From: Massilia norwichensis
Lineage (GTDB): Bacteria > Pseudomonadota > Gammaproteobacteria > Burkholderiales > Burkholderiaceae_D
Direction of reading: 5' to 3'
NCBI RefSeq assembly: GCF_024753245.1
Contig: NZ_JANUGX010000029.1
Span: 25,688 to 89,687, forward strand
Length of the DNA: 64,000 nucleotides
Shown: in pieces, positions 35,643 to 44,636 of the stretch
Position numbering within the stretch: the first letter of the stretch is position 1
Layout of the letters: every line of letters starts with the position of its first letter
Notes under the pieces: generated by a model
What the model saw: the letters and a program-made list of their open reading frames with translations, nothing else
Told to the model about the DNA's origin: nothing
Database searches by the model: none
Made by a program: the position numbers and the translations under genes

Positions 35643-36275
35643 TCACAGCTGTCCCAGCACCTGGCGCACGGCCAGTTCGACGGTGTCGTAGGGGACGGCG
35701 CCACGCAGCGCCAGCGCCTGCTCCCAGGGGGCGCCTGGGCGGCGCAGCAGCATGATGGGCACGCCGGACACGCCCAGCCGGTGCGCCAGGTGTTCGTCGT
35801 CCAGGACCGCGGCCGTATGCCGGCCCTCCTGCAGCGCCTGGCGCAATGCGGCGGCATCCAGCCCGGCTTCCTGGCCGATTGCGCACAGGACGTCGATGTC
35901 GCCGATGTCGCGGCCCTGCGCGAAGAAGCCGCGGAACAGCGCCTCGTGCATGGCGGCGAAGCGCCCGTGCGAATCGGCGAAGGTGGCGGCCTCCAGCGCC
36001 AGCCGGCTGCGCGGCTGCACCGGCGGCAGCTTCAACAGCATGCCGCGCTGTTCGGCCATCGGATAGACGGCGCGGTTCCAGGTGCTGTGCAGGTAGTCGC
36101 CGTCGGGGTCGAGCGTGGGTTTCGGGTCGGGACGCAGTTCGAAGGCACGCCAGACCACCTCGAGCTGGCTGCCGAACTGCTGCTGCAGGCGCTGCAGGGC
36201 CGGCAGTTCGAGGTAGCAGAACGGGCAGACGTAGTCGCTCCAGACGTCGATGCGAAGTAAGGTGTCGGTAGCCAT
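35643..36275 (-). CDS. DsbA-family (FrnE-like) thiol oxidoreductase
   Basis: 210 residues with no signal peptide, so cytoplasmic. The thioredoxin fold has CPFC (Cys17, Cys20) after VWSDYV and a cis-Pro loop GVSGVPIML near the end. This is the FrnE/2-hydroxychromene-2-carboxylate isomerase-like branch, generally thiol-disulfide oxidoreductases of unclear substrate. It lies 62 bases upstream of xdhC on the same strand. Confidence 0.88.
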   Translation of the reverse strand: MATDTLLRIDVWSDYVCPFCYLELPALQRLQQQFGSQLEVVWRAFELRPDPKPTLDPDGDYLHSTWNRAVYPMAEQRGMLLKLPPVQPRSRLALEAATFADSHGRFAAMHEALFRGFFAQGRDIGDIDVLCAIGQEAGLDAAALRQALQEGRHTAAVLDDEHLAHRLGVSGVPIMLLRRPGAPWEQALALRGAVPYDTVELAVRQVLGQL

Positions 36276-36338
36276 GGCCCATGTTACTGCGCGATGCCGG
36301 TGATGCCGCGCACGCCTGCCCGGTTCAGGCGTCGGCGC

Positions 36339-36764
36339 TCAGGCAGCGCTATATTCCTGTTCGATCTCGTCCTTGCGGCCGACAGACGCGATATCGAGGA
36401 TGACGGTGGCCTTGAAACTGTGGCTGGGGTGGGCGGCGCGGTGCTTGGCGAACCAGAACACCTCTTCGCGTTCCTCGTCCTCGTGCCAGGTCGCGATCAG
36501 CTTGTGCTCATCGGGCACGTCCTCGTAATCGAAGGCTTCCAGCGCCGCGTCCTCGACCATGTCGTGCCAGGCCTCGCAATCCTTGCCCCAGGCCAGAACG
36601 TAGCGGCAGCCGGCCGCCACCAGCCAGCGGCAGATCTCGGCCTGCCACAGTTCGTCGACTTCCTCCTCGGCCAGCACGATGGCGAGGAAGGGCGACAGGT
36701 GGTCGAGTTTCGGTGGTTCGGCGCCGGGCGGCAGCTGCAGGTAAGTCAGGATCTTCTTTTGCAT
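36339..36764 (-). CDS. conserved protein of unknown function, 141 residues
   Basis: An acidic soluble protein rich in Trp and His (LVAAGCRYVLAWGKDCEAWHDMVEDA, IATWHEDEEREEVFWFAKH). No signal peptide or membrane segment. The mix of a hydrophobic strand near residue 30 and the central WGxDxxAWHD suggests a small alpha/beta fold. No recognisable ribosome site before the ATG. I cannot name the family. It stands alone between dsbA-like and the divergent FAD oxidoreductase gene. Confidence 0.75.
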   Translation of the reverse strand: MQKKILTYLQLPPGAEPPKLDHLSPFLAIVLAEEEVDELWQAEICRWLVAAGCRYVLAWGKDCEAWHDMVEDAALEAFDYEDVPDEHKLIATWHEDEEREEVFWFAKHRAAHPSHSFKATVILDIASVGRKDEIEQEYSAA

Positions 36765-36871
36765 GATGGCGCAAGCTTACCATCCAGCGCTGCCGTATGT
36801 GCGCGCCCTAACCGATGCCCCAGCCTGCTTCACCGAACATGAGCGGACGCTCAAATGGGAAGGACGTGCGC

Positions 36872-38329
36872 ATGAATCAGGAACAGGTGGTGGTGATCGG
36901 CGGTGGGCTGGCGGGCCTGTCCTGTGCGGTGGCGCTGGCCGACCGCGGGTTGAAAGTGACGGTGCTGGAAGCGGCGCCGGGCCTGGGCGGCCGGGCATCG
37001 AGCTGGGCGGAAGCGGCTACCTCCGACGTGGTCGACATCGGCCCGCACATCTTCCACTCCGAATACCACAACATGCTGACCTTCCTGGAGCGCCTCGGCA
37101 CCAGCCGCCTGATCACCTGGCAGCCAGGCAAGGTGCTGACCATCGCCAGCCAGCCGCAAGCCCTGGCGCTGGAGCACGCGCCGCTGCCGGCGCCCATGAG
37201 CCTGATGCCCAGCATCTTCAAGGCGCCGGGCCTGCACCTGGAAGACTATCTGTCGATGGCGCCCACCGCCCTGCGCGGCATGGAATTCGGCGAGGAAGAG
37301 GTCGAGCAGCTCGACGCCATCAGCGCCCTCGATTTCCTGCGCCAGGAGGGCGTGAGCGACAACATGATCGACTGGTGGTGGCGCTTCGCGGCCATGGTCG
37401 TGACCAACGTGCCGCTGGAGCGCTGCTCGGCGGCGTCGCTGCTGCGCGTCCACGCCCAACTGTCCGGCTACAAGGACCTGCACTTCGGCTTCGGTGCGGT
37501 CGGCCTGGGCGAGCTGTACACCGACCAGGCGACCAAGTTCATCGAGGATGCCGGCGGGCGCGTGCTGACCAGCGTAAAAGTGGCGTCGCTGCTGCTCGAC
37601 CGCCGCATCGATGGCGTGCTGCTGGACGACGGCACCAAGTTGTTCGCCGAGACCACGGTCAGCGCCGTGCCGCCGCAGCAGTTGTTCGACATGCTGCCAC
37701 CGAGCCTGGCCACACAGGCGCCGTTCGACCAGTTCGATCAGTTCGAGCCCAGTCCCTACATCTCCTGCTACCTGTGGTTCGACCGCGACCTCGAAACCGA
37801 ACGCTTCTTCGCCCACAAATGGTCGCCGCGGCGCCTAAACTACGATTTTTATGATCTGTGCCAGATCCGCCATGGCTGGGAAGGCCGCCCGACGGTCATC
37901 GCCAGCAACATCATCTACAGCCACCGCGCGCATGGCATGACGGACGAAGAGATCGTCCGCGAGACCGTCGCCGAGATCGCCGAATTCGCGCCGCTGGCCG
38001 CGCAAGCCAAGGTGGTCCACGCCGACATCCACCGCATCCCGATGGCGATCCCCTGCCCCACGGTCGGCTTCGAGCGCAAGCGCCCGCCGGCGCGCAGTCC
38101 CGTACCGGGCCTGGTGCTGGCCGGCGACTGGACCCGTACCCATATGCCCTGCACGATGGAAGGCGCCGTCAAATCCGGCTTTACGGCCGCCGAGGCAGTG
38201 CTGGCCGAACGCGGCGAGCATCTGCAGCTGGCGATCCCGGCGCGCACTTACGACGGCATCGCCGGCATGGTACGCAGCGCGGCGGCTGGCAAGCGTGGCG
38301 TGCCACCCGCGCCAGAGTCGCAAGGCTGA
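36872..38329 (+). CDS. FAD-dependent phytoene desaturase/HpnE-like oxidoreductase
   Basis: 485 residues from the ATG at 36872 (AAGGAC upstream). The N-terminal dinucleotide-binding motif VVVIGGGLAGLSCAVALADRG is followed by GLGGRASSW and the substrate-domain start IGPHIFHSEYHNM. The C-terminal FAD segment VPGLVLAGDWTRTHMPCTMEGAVKSG is typical of the carotenoid desaturase and hydroxysqualene dehydroxylase (HpnE) group. Neither squalene-hopene nor carotenoid genes are nearby, so the isoprenoid substrate is open. The glutamine cyclotransferase gene follows 65 bases later. Confidence 0.85.
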   Translation: MNQEQVVVIGGGLAGLSCAVALADRGLKVTVLEAAPGLGGRASSWAEAATSDVVDIGPHIFHSEYHNMLTFLERLGTSRLITWQPGKVLTIASQPQALALEHAPLPAPMSLMPSIFKAPGLHLEDYLSMAPTALRGMEFGEEEVEQLDAISALDFLRQEGVSDNMIDWWWRFAAMVVTNVPLERCSAASLLRVHAQLSGYKDLHFGFGAVGLGELYTDQATKFIEDAGGRVLTSVKVASLLLDRRIDGVLLDDGTKLFAETTVSAVPPQQLFDMLPPSLATQAPFDQFDQFEPSPYISCYLWFDRDLETERFFAHKWSPRRLNYDFYDLCQIRHGWEGRPTVIASNIIYSHRAHGMTDEEIVRETVAEIAEFAPLAAQAKVVHADIHRIPMAIPCPTVGFERKRPPARSPVPGLVLAGDWTRTHMPCTMEGAVKSGFTAAEAVLAERGEHLQLAIPARTYDGIAGMVRSAAAGKRGVPPAPESQG

Positions 38330-38394
38330 GGTCAACCGGCGCATCCCTGGCGCGTTGCTGGCATACTAATGCCGTCACCGCACCAGGAGTCATC

Positions 38395-39171
38395 TTGAAG
38401 AAATTCGCATCGATCACCCTCGCCTCTGTCCTGCTTGCGGGCGCGTGCCTGGCCCAGGCCGCCCTGCCGGTCTACGGCTTCGTGGTCAAGAACACCTACC
38501 CGCACGATCCGCAGGCCTTCACCCAGGGCCTGTTCATCCGCGACGGCCAGCTGTACGAAAGCACCGGCCAGAAGGGCCAGTCCTCGCTGCGCAGGGTCGA
38601 CCTCAAGACCGGCAAGGTGCTGCAGAAGAAGGACCTGGCGGCCGAGTACTTCGGCGAAGGCTCGACCGCGGTCGGCGACACCATCGTCGGCCTGACCTGG
38701 CAGTCGAACGTCGGCTTCATCTACGATGCCAGGACCTTCGCGCTGAAGGGCCGCTTCAACTACAAGGGCGAAGGCTGGGGCCTGGCCAGCGATGCGAACA
38801 ACGTCTACATGAGCGACGGCAGTGCCGAGATCCGCATCCTCGACCCCAAGACGCTGGAAGAACGGCGCCGCATTCGCGTGACGGCCGAGGGCAAGCCGAT
38901 CACCCAGCTCAACGAGCTTGAAGTGGTCGAGGGCGAGATCTACGCCAACGTCTGGGGCACGGACGCGATCGCGCGCATCGACCCGGCCAGCGGCAACGTG
39001 GTCGGCTGGATCGATCTCACCGGCCTGCTGCCGCCGGCCCAGCGCGGCACCAGCAACGTGGATGCGGTCCTGAACGGTATCGCCTACGATGGCAAGCATC
39101 GCAAGCTGTATGTGACCGGCAAGCTGTGGCCGAAGCTGTACGAGATCGAGTTGGTGCAGATTCGGCGCTAG
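38395..39171 (+). CDS. exported glutaminyl-peptide cyclotransferase
   Basis: 258 residues starting at TTG 38395, chosen because AGGAG lies six bases upstream and the next residues (KKFASITLASVLLAGACLAQA) form a signal peptide. The mature protein is the five-bladed propeller of plant-type glutamine cyclotransferases: YPHDPQAFTQGLF, YESTGQKGQSSLR, GEGWGLASDANNVYMSDG, LNELEVVEGEIYANVW, NGIAYDG. The family converts N-terminal Gln to pyroglutamate in the periplasm. A REP-like palindrome follows the stop. Confidence 0.92.
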   Translation: MKKFASITLASVLLAGACLAQAALPVYGFVVKNTYPHDPQAFTQGLFIRDGQLYESTGQKGQSSLRRVDLKTGKVLQKKDLAAEYFGEGSTAVGDTIVGLTWQSNVGFIYDARTFALKGRFNYKGEGWGLASDANNVYMSDGSAEIRILDPKTLEERRRIRVTAEGKPITQLNELEVVEGEIYANVWGTDAIARIDPASGNVVGWIDLTGLLPPAQRGTSNVDAVLNGIAYDGKHRKLYVTGKLWPKLYEIELVQIRR

Positions 39172-39175
39172 CCTT

Positions 39176-39201
39176 GCGTGGGCACGGGGTGCCCACCCTA
39201 C
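39176..39201. repeat. REP-like palindrome, GTGGGCACGG family
   Basis: GTGGGCAC and GTGCCCAC pair, followed by CCTAC. Relatives occur at 45012, 54751 and 63948. It lies between the convergent cyclotransferase and dehydrogenase genes. Confidence 0.75.
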
Positions 39202-39202
39202 A

Positions 39203-40219
39203 TCACGTTACGGCGATTACGACTTTGCCGAAGTGCGAGCCCGACTCCATGTGGCGGTAGGCCTCTTTTGCCTGATCGAAGGTGAACACGCGGTCGACCA
39301 CCGGCTGCAGGCCGCTGGTATCGGCAAAGCGCATGACCTTGTCCAGCATGCTGCGGCTTCCCACGAAAATGCCGACCATGCGCTTGGCGCTGGCCAGCAG
39401 GGTGGCCGGATTGACCTCGCCGCCGAAGCCGCTGACGCCGCCGATGATGGCGATGCTGCCGCCCATCGCGGCTGAGGCCACCGAGCGGTTCACGGTGCCC
39501 TTGCCGCCGACTTCCAGCACCACGTGCGCGCCGACGCCATGGGTCAGGCGCAGCACCTCTTCCTGCCATTCCGGGAAGGTGCGGTAGTTGATCGTGTGAT
39601 GCGCGCCCAGCTCCCTGGCACGCTGCAGCTTCTCGTCGCTGGACGAGGTGATGATGGTCTTCAGGCCGGCCGCGATGGCCAGCTGCATGCCGAGCACCGA
39701 GACGCCGCCGGTCCCTAGCAGCAGCACGGTGTCGCCGGGACGGATGTTGTTGCTGGACTCGAAGATCGCGTTCCAGGCGGTCACCCCGGCACAGGGCATG
39801 GTCGAGGCATCCACGAAACTCATCGCCGGCGGGATCCTGACCAGCGCATCCTCGGATAGCACGACTTCCTCGGCCAGCATGCCGTCGATGTCGCCGCCCA
39901 GCGCGTGGCGCACCTTGTCCGGCCCGGTCGGACCGTCCTGCCAATGCGGGAAGAAGGAAGCGGCGACACGGTCGCCGACCTGCACCCGGCTCACGCCCGG
40001 CCCCACCGCCAGCACCTCGCCGGCGCCGTCCGAGCAGGGAACGATCGGATCGTCGACGGTGACCAGGTAATTGCCGGTCGCAACCATCAGGTCGCGGTAA
40101 TTCAGGGACACCGCATGCACGCGCACGCGCACCTCGCCGGTGCCCAGTTCACGTTCGGGAAAATCCACGCACTGCAGCCCGTCGATACCATCGCCAGGAA
40201 GAATCTGGTAAGCCCGCAT
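39203..40219 (-). CDS. medium-chain dehydrogenase, quinone-oxidoreductase type
   Basis: 338 residues; of two tandem ATGs, the second (40219) has better spacing from GGAGG. The GroES-like domain (VRVHAVSLNYRDLMVATGNY, VGDRVAASFF) and the Rossmann domain (TVLLLGTGGVSVLGMQLAIAAG) are clear. The structural-zinc Cys cluster is missing, as in zeta-crystallin/quinone oxidoreductase-type members; PCSDGAGEV and MPCAGVTAWNA are family-typical. It reduces an activated double bond or oxidises an alcohol with NAD(P)H; substrate unknown. Confidence 0.88.
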   Translation of the reverse strand: MRAYQILPGDGIDGLQCVDFPERELGTGEVRVRVHAVSLNYRDLMVATGNYLVTVDDPIVPCSDGAGEVLAVGPGVSRVQVGDRVAASFFPHWQDGPTGPDKVRHALGGDIDGMLAEEVVLSEDALVRIPPAMSFVDASTMPCAGVTAWNAIFESSNNIRPGDTVLLLGTGGVSVLGMQLAIAAGLKTIITSSSDEKLQRARELGAHHTINYRTFPEWQEEVLRLTHGVGAHVVLEVGGKGTVNRSVASAAMGGSIAIIGGVSGFGGEVNPATLLASAKRMVGIFVGSRSMLDKVMRFADTSGLQPVVDRVFTFDQAKEAYRHMESGSHFGKVVIAVT

Positions 40220-40313
40220 CATTGCCCTCCGTCCATCGCTGTTGCGCCTGCGAACACCCGCGTCCGCACGGCAGGACGAATATTGTGACCCCAAGGTCCA
40301 GTATCTGGCGCAC

Positions 40314-40347
40314 GCAAAAAAAGCCCGTCCTGGCAAAGGACGGGCTT
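40314..40347 (-). terminator. Rho-independent terminator (minus strand)
   Basis: AAGCCCGTCC and GGACGGGCTT pair around TGGCAAA; on the minus strand the stem is followed by a run of seven T. It terminates the 34-residue peptide gene. Confidence 0.85.
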
Positions 40348-40368
40348 GTGCCTGCGGCGGCGCCGGGC

Positions 40369-40473
40369 TCAGACGCGGCGTACCGGATTGCCGTGGTAGG
40401 TCTGCTTCATGAATTTCGACTGCACTTTTTTCAGCAGAAAACCGGCGATGGCCATCATGATCATCTTGCGCAT
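40369..40473 (-). CDS. 34-residue membrane-associated peptide
   Basis: The ATG at 40473 is preceded by GGAG at 8 bases and the frame runs to a TGA at 40369, followed at once by a strong terminator. The product starts MRKMIMMAIAGFLLKKVQSK and ends with a polar tail (TYHGNPVRRV). A short hydrophobic helix flanked by Lys/Arg suggests a membrane-surface peptide. Ribosome site, stop and private terminator together argue for a real transcript; similar short peptides may be conserved in related genera, which I cannot test. Function unknown. Confidence 0.7.
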   Translation of the reverse strand: MRKMIMMAIAGFLLKKVQSKFMKQTYHGNPVRRV

Positions 40474-40547
40474 AATTATCTCCGTCCTGTAGATAAAGGG
40501 TTAGCGATTACCTTACCCAAAACTTCAGACCGGTGGCGCTCACTAGC

Positions 40548-42296
40548 TCACTTTTTCTGCGACGGGATGAAATCCCTGAGCACCGCCTCGCGCATCAGCT
40601 GCGGCGGCAGGATGCCCTGGGCGATCACGAAGTCGTTGAACGCCTTCAGTTTGAAACGCTCGCCCAGTTCGATCTCGGCCAGGGTCTTCAGTGCGCGCAG
40701 CTTGACGTAGCCGTAATAGTAGGCGGTGGCCTGGCCGGGGTTGCGGTAGGAATAGCGGTCCACTTCCGACTGCGCGAAGGGTTCCGACAGCACCACCTCC
40801 TTCATCAGGAAAGCCTTGGCCTGTTCCGGCGTCATGCGGCCCAGGTTGATCTGTGGGTCGAGCATGGCGCGCGCCATGCGCAGCAGGCGCGCATGCAGCG
40901 ATACCAGCTGCCCTTCCGGCGGCATGTAGGGCAGCACCAGCGCTTCCGAATACAGGCCCCAGCCCTCGACGTTGGTGCTGTTGAAGGCAAAGCGGGCGCG
41001 CGCCACCGACATGCCCTGCTCCACCATCGACGCGAACTGCAGCTCATGGCCCGGACGCGCTTCGTGCGCGGCCAGGGTCCAGGACATCGCCGCGAAGTCG
41101 AAGTCGTTCATCTTCTCCTTCGACTTGGCATTCGGGTTCGCCAGCGGGATCACGAATTCGCCGTATTCTCCGGTGTTGCCGATCATGCGCGGCGGGTTCA
41201 TGAAGGGCGCCGGCGAGCGCGCCGCCTCGGCCGGGGTCGCGGTGCGGATGTTCGCCTCGCGCGTGGGCAGGGTCACCAGGTCGTGCTGGCGGATGATGGC
41301 TTCGATGTCCTTCAGCCGCTCGCGGTAATAGGGCAGCAGCTGCTCCGGCGGGATCGCCGTCTTCTTCAGTTCGCGCATCACGTCGCGGTAGTCGCTCGAC
41401 TTGAAACCGCGCTGCGCCGCGACCGTGTTCGCCACCACCTGCATCTGGTCGCGAACTTCCTGGAAATCGAAGCTGGCGCGCTCGATCATCTGCTCCGGCG
41501 CGATGTCGACGCCGACGTTGCGCAGGCGGTTCACGTAGATCGCTTCCGGCAGTCGCACATCCTTGCGCGCGCGCGGCAGGATGCGGCCTTTTACGAAGGC
41601 GTCGTAATCCCTGACCTGCTGGCGCAGGCTCGCCAGGTCGGCTTCCCAGCCGCTCAACTTGGCCTTCTTGAAGAGGTCTTCGATGCCGTCCAGGTAGGTG
41701 GCGTTGTTGTTCAGGCCTTCCTCGACCTCGCCCACATAAGGACCGATCAGCGCCTTGTTGGCCAGGCGCTCCTCGGTACGCGCGCGCACCAGCGTGGCGA
41801 TCGGGGTGCTGCCCGGCTCGGTGCCGGCATAGCGCTTCAGGCGCACCAGCGCCAGCTTCTGGCGTTCCGGCTTGTTGCGCGGGTCGAGCAGGGCGCGCAG
41901 GCCGCCGAATACCAGCTCGCCGACGTTGGTGTAGTCGAGCAGGTACTGGCGCTCCAGCTTCATGCTGGTCACCTGCTTCTCGCGCGAGTCGATCAGGATG
42001 TCGAGGTCCTGCCCGACCTTCGGATCCTTTTCAGCTGCGCGCTGGCGGCGCAGCTCCAGCAGGCGTTTCTCGGTGTCGGCCAGTTCGCGTTCGTAGTCGC
42101 GCGGCTTGAAGTCGGCGACCATCGTGTCGAAGCTCTCGTCGCCCAGCTGGGTCGATTCCTCGGGGTGGTATTTGCCGGTGTCCTTCAGGACCGGTTGGGT
42201 GTAGGCGTCGCTGCGTGCGACCCATGCAGGGGGTACGGCGGCGATTGCATTGCTGGCGGCGAGAACGAGGGCAAGACCAAGCTTGGAACGCGACAT
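40548..42296 (-). CDS. exported DUF885-family protein, probable metallo-hydrolase
   Basis: 582 residues with a signal peptide (cut near NAIAAVPP). The conserved HEARPGHELQ segment (HExxPGH, a zinc-site variant) and AFNSTNVEGWGLYSEAL are the DUF885 hallmarks; the fold is largely helical, like M32 carboxypeptidases. A conserved C-terminal YYYGYVKLRAL segment is present. It is probably periplasmic peptide or ester hydrolysis. Ribosome site AAAGGAAG. The DUF2269 gene lies just upstream. Confidence 0.85.
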   Translation of the reverse strand: MSRSKLGLALVLAASNAIAAVPPAWVARSDAYTQPVLKDTGKYHPEESTQLGDESFDTMVADFKPRDYERELADTEKRLLELRRQRAAEKDPKVGQDLDILIDSREKQVTSMKLERQYLLDYTNVGELVFGGLRALLDPRNKPERQKLALVRLKRYAGTEPGSTPIATLVRARTEERLANKALIGPYVGEVEEGLNNNATYLDGIEDLFKKAKLSGWEADLASLRQQVRDYDAFVKGRILPRARKDVRLPEAIYVNRLRNVGVDIAPEQMIERASFDFQEVRDQMQVVANTVAAQRGFKSSDYRDVMRELKKTAIPPEQLLPYYRERLKDIEAIIRQHDLVTLPTREANIRTATPAEAARSPAPFMNPPRMIGNTGEYGEFVIPLANPNAKSKEKMNDFDFAAMSWTLAAHEARPGHELQFASMVEQGMSVARARFAFNSTNVEGWGLYSEALVLPYMPPEGQLVSLHARLLRMARAMLDPQINLGRMTPEQAKAFLMKEVVLSEPFAQSEVDRYSYRNPGQATAYYYGYVKLRALKTLAEIELGERFKLKAFNDFVIAQGILPPQLMREAVLRDFIPSQKK

Positions 42297-42329
42297 GCGG
42301 CTTCCTTTGCAAAAAGGTAAAAGCGCATT

Positions 42330-42797
42330 CTAGACCGGCTTGCTGACCATGAACCAGAAAATGAAAACGAAGGCGATGAAGGCGGGAATCCCCAGCGCGA
42401 CCCAGGTTTTAAAATATTTCCAGTACAGCGGCGGCAGCGTCGTGCTGCCGGTGCGCACCGCCTCGGCAGCGATGTCGCGCAGGCGCATCTGCAGCCACAC
42501 CACCGGCAGCCAGCAGGCGCCCGCCAGCACATACAAGGCCACCGACCACATGATCCACTTGCTATGGAAGGGATAGCCGGCCAGGTGCATCATGTAGAAG
42601 CCGGTAGCTGGCTGGGCGATAGCAGTGGTGGCCGTGAACAGCCAGTCGGCGATCACGACGTACTTGCTGACCACGGCGATCGCACGCACGTCGCGGCTGA
42701 CGTTCGCGAACAGCATGTACCAGGCGGAGCCGATGCCGGTGCCGAACAGGAAAGTCGACGACAGGATATGCAGCCATTTCACGACAACGTAATCCAT
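42330..42797 (-). CDS. DUF2269-family membrane protein
   Basis: 155 residues with four predicted membrane helices. It opens MDYVVVKWLHILSSTFLFGTGIGSAWY, the family signature, and has LWxxPxxxxQ-like (WLPVVWLQMRLRD) near 105. The ATG is in a TAATG overlap with the stop of the upstream NAD(P)-binding gene (one shared base), so translation is coupled. Function not known. Confidence 0.88.
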   Translation of the reverse strand: MDYVVVKWLHILSSTFLFGTGIGSAWYMLFANVSRDVRAIAVVSKYVVIADWLFTATTAIAQPATGFYMMHLAGYPFHSKWIMWSVALYVLAGACWLPVVWLQMRLRDIAAEAVRTGSTTLPPLYWKYFKTWVALGIPAFIAFVFIFWFMVSKPV

Positions 42798-44104
42798 TAT
42801 TTCTCCTCGTCTTCGAGCTGGTAGAGCAGCCAGATGGCGGCCAGCATCGGCAGGTTCTTCGTCAGCGGTCCATAGGGGTGGACCAGGAATTCCGGCAGCT
42901 TGAACGCGATCACCACCGTATAAAAACCGATCAGCCCCAATTGTGCCAGCCATAGCCAGCGCCTGCGTTTTACAAACAGGATGCCCAGGCCCAGCAGCAG
43001 GTCGAAGGCGGACGCACCGTACAGCATCAGCGGCTGCAGCTCGGGCGGGATGCCGGTGCGCGCCAGCAGCTCGTAACTATCCGTCACCGGATACACGAAG
43101 GCCGAGACGAAGGCGGTGACGATCCACACCAGCGCGATGCTGATGCGCAGGATGGGCAGCAGCCAGTCCAGTTTTGCGCGCGCGCGCTCGGCCCGCGGAT
43201 CGGTGACGAAGGAAGCGATCGCGCGCGCCGGCCGGCCCAGCAGGCGTAGGGTCGGGCCGGGGTCGTCGGTGTTGCCGCGGTCCAGCATGCGCAGCGCTTC
43301 CGGGTCGAGCAGGCCGCCCGGCAGCCAGCGGCCGAGCCGCGCCAGTCCGCGTGCGACCTTACCCGGCAGGCGCAGCACGCGCAGCCGGTTCATGCCCATC
43401 GCGCTGCGCAAGGCTGCCAGGTAGTCCGTGAAGGGCAGCGCCTGCGGTCCGACCAGCGCGATGCGCTGCACGGTGCCGGCGGACGCCGCGCCGTCCTGGT
43501 CGAGGTACAGGCGCCGGCGCAGCAGGGCAACGATGGCGGCTACCACATCGTCGACGTGGATCGGCTGCACCAGCTGCGGCGCATCGCCGAAGCGGACTGC
43601 GAAGGGCATCGAGGCCAGCGCCTTGAACACGCGCGCGCTGGTGCCGTCGCTGCCGTACACCAGCGAGGGCTGGACGATCGCGGCGCGCACCGGCAGCGTG
43701 GCCAGGTAGTCGTCGGCGGCCTTCTTCGACAGGTGGTAAGCGGTGTCGGCCTGCGCATCCGCACCCAGTGCCGAGAGTTGCACGACCATGTGCACGTCGT
43801 GCGATTCGGCACAGGCCGCGAACAGCGCGCGCGGGGTCTGCACATGCAGTTTGTCGAAGGTCTGGGCGCCGCTCTCGCGGAAGATGCCGACGGTGTTGAT
43901 CACCGCGTCGATGTTGGACAAGCGCGCCAGCCAGGCCGATTTGTCGGTATCTTTGGTGAAGTCGGCGTGAATGAAGGACAGGCGAGCGTCATTGCTGGGC
44001 TTCACCTTGCGCACTGCGCAGACGACCTCGTGGCCTTCCGCCAGCAGCGCCTGCAGCAGATGTTGTCCAATGAATCCGCTTGCACCCGTCAGCAAGATCC
44101 GCAT
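42797..44104 (-). CDS. NAD(P)-binding (SDR-like) domain fused to a DoxX-like membrane domain
   Basis: 435 residues from the ATG at 44104. The N-terminal atypical SDR Rossmann domain (MRILLTGASGFIGQHLLQALL, VQLSALGADAQADTAYHLSK, YxxxK-like AYHLSKKAA) resembles the NDUFA9/complex I-associated type. The C-terminal ~150 residues contain four membrane helices of the DoxX/SdpA-like kind (LLPILRISIALVWIVTAFVS...). It ends in TAATG coupling with the DUF2269 gene, suggesting a joint role at the inner membrane. Confidence 0.88.
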   Translation of the reverse strand: MRILLTGASGFIGQHLLQALLAEGHEVVCAVRKVKPSNDARLSFIHADFTKDTDKSAWLARLSNIDAVINTVGIFRESGAQTFDKLHVQTPRALFAACAESHDVHMVVQLSALGADAQADTAYHLSKKAADDYLATLPVRAAIVQPSLVYGSDGTSARVFKALASMPFAVRFGDAPQLVQPIHVDDVVAAIVALLRRRLYLDQDGAASAGTVQRIALVGPQALPFTDYLAALRSAMGMNRLRVLRLPGKVARGLARLGRWLPGGLLDPEALRMLDRGNTDDPGPTLRLLGRPARAIASFVTDPRAERARAKLDWLLPILRISIALVWIVTAFVSAFVYPVTDSYELLARTGIPPELQPLMLYGASAFDLLLGLGILFVKRRRWLWLAQLGLIGFYTVVIAFKLPEFLVHPYGPLTKNLPMLAAIWLLYQLEDEEK

Positions 44105-44129
44105 GCACACCCTTTCGTAAAGGACCGAT

Positions 44130-44594
44130 ATGGAACCATGGAAAACTGCATGGCAGCGCGGCCTGGTCGGCGGCGCGAGCTCCAGCCTGCTCTCGACTGC
44201 CGCCCTGGTCGCGCTCGGCAAACGCGAAGCGGGCAGCGCCTATGCCCCGACGAATGCCGTCAGCCACTGGATCTACGGCGACAAGGCGACCGGCCGCCAC
44301 GGCGCCTCGGCGCGCTACACCCTGCCCGGCTATTTGATCCACCACGGCTGCGCGACGTTCTGGTCGGTGATCTTCGAGCGCCTGTGCGGCGAGCTGCTCG
44401 ACCGCAAGGACCCCGCGCTGACGCTCGGCATCGGCACGGCCTCGGGCGCCGTGGCCTGCTTCGTCGACTACCAGCTGACGCCCGACCGCCTGAAACCCGG
44501 CTATGAAAATCACCTCTCGCGCCCCGCGCTGGCCGTGGTCTACGGCGCCTTCGGGCTGGGCCTGACGCTCGGCGCCATGCTGTGCCGCCGCTGA
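44130..44594 (+). CDS. membrane protein of unknown function, 154 residues
   Basis: Predicted membrane stretches near residues 10-28, 70-85, 98-115 and 133-150. The segment YAPTNAVSHWIYGDKA and PGYLIHHGCATFWSVIFE look conserved-type. It starts 26 bases from the divergent SDR-DoxX gene, so the two share a promoter region. Possibly an integral membrane lid or permease-like small protein; no family recognised. Confidence 0.78.
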   Translation: MEPWKTAWQRGLVGGASSSLLSTAALVALGKREAGSAYAPTNAVSHWIYGDKATGRHGASARYTLPGYLIHHGCATFWSVIFERLCGELLDRKDPALTLGIGTASGAVACFVDYQLTPDRLKPGYENHLSRPALAVVYGAFGLGLTLGAMLCRR

Positions 44595-44636
44595 GCGCTA
44601 CTCCCTTGTTCGAAGTGTAAGCGAGAAGGGAAAAGC

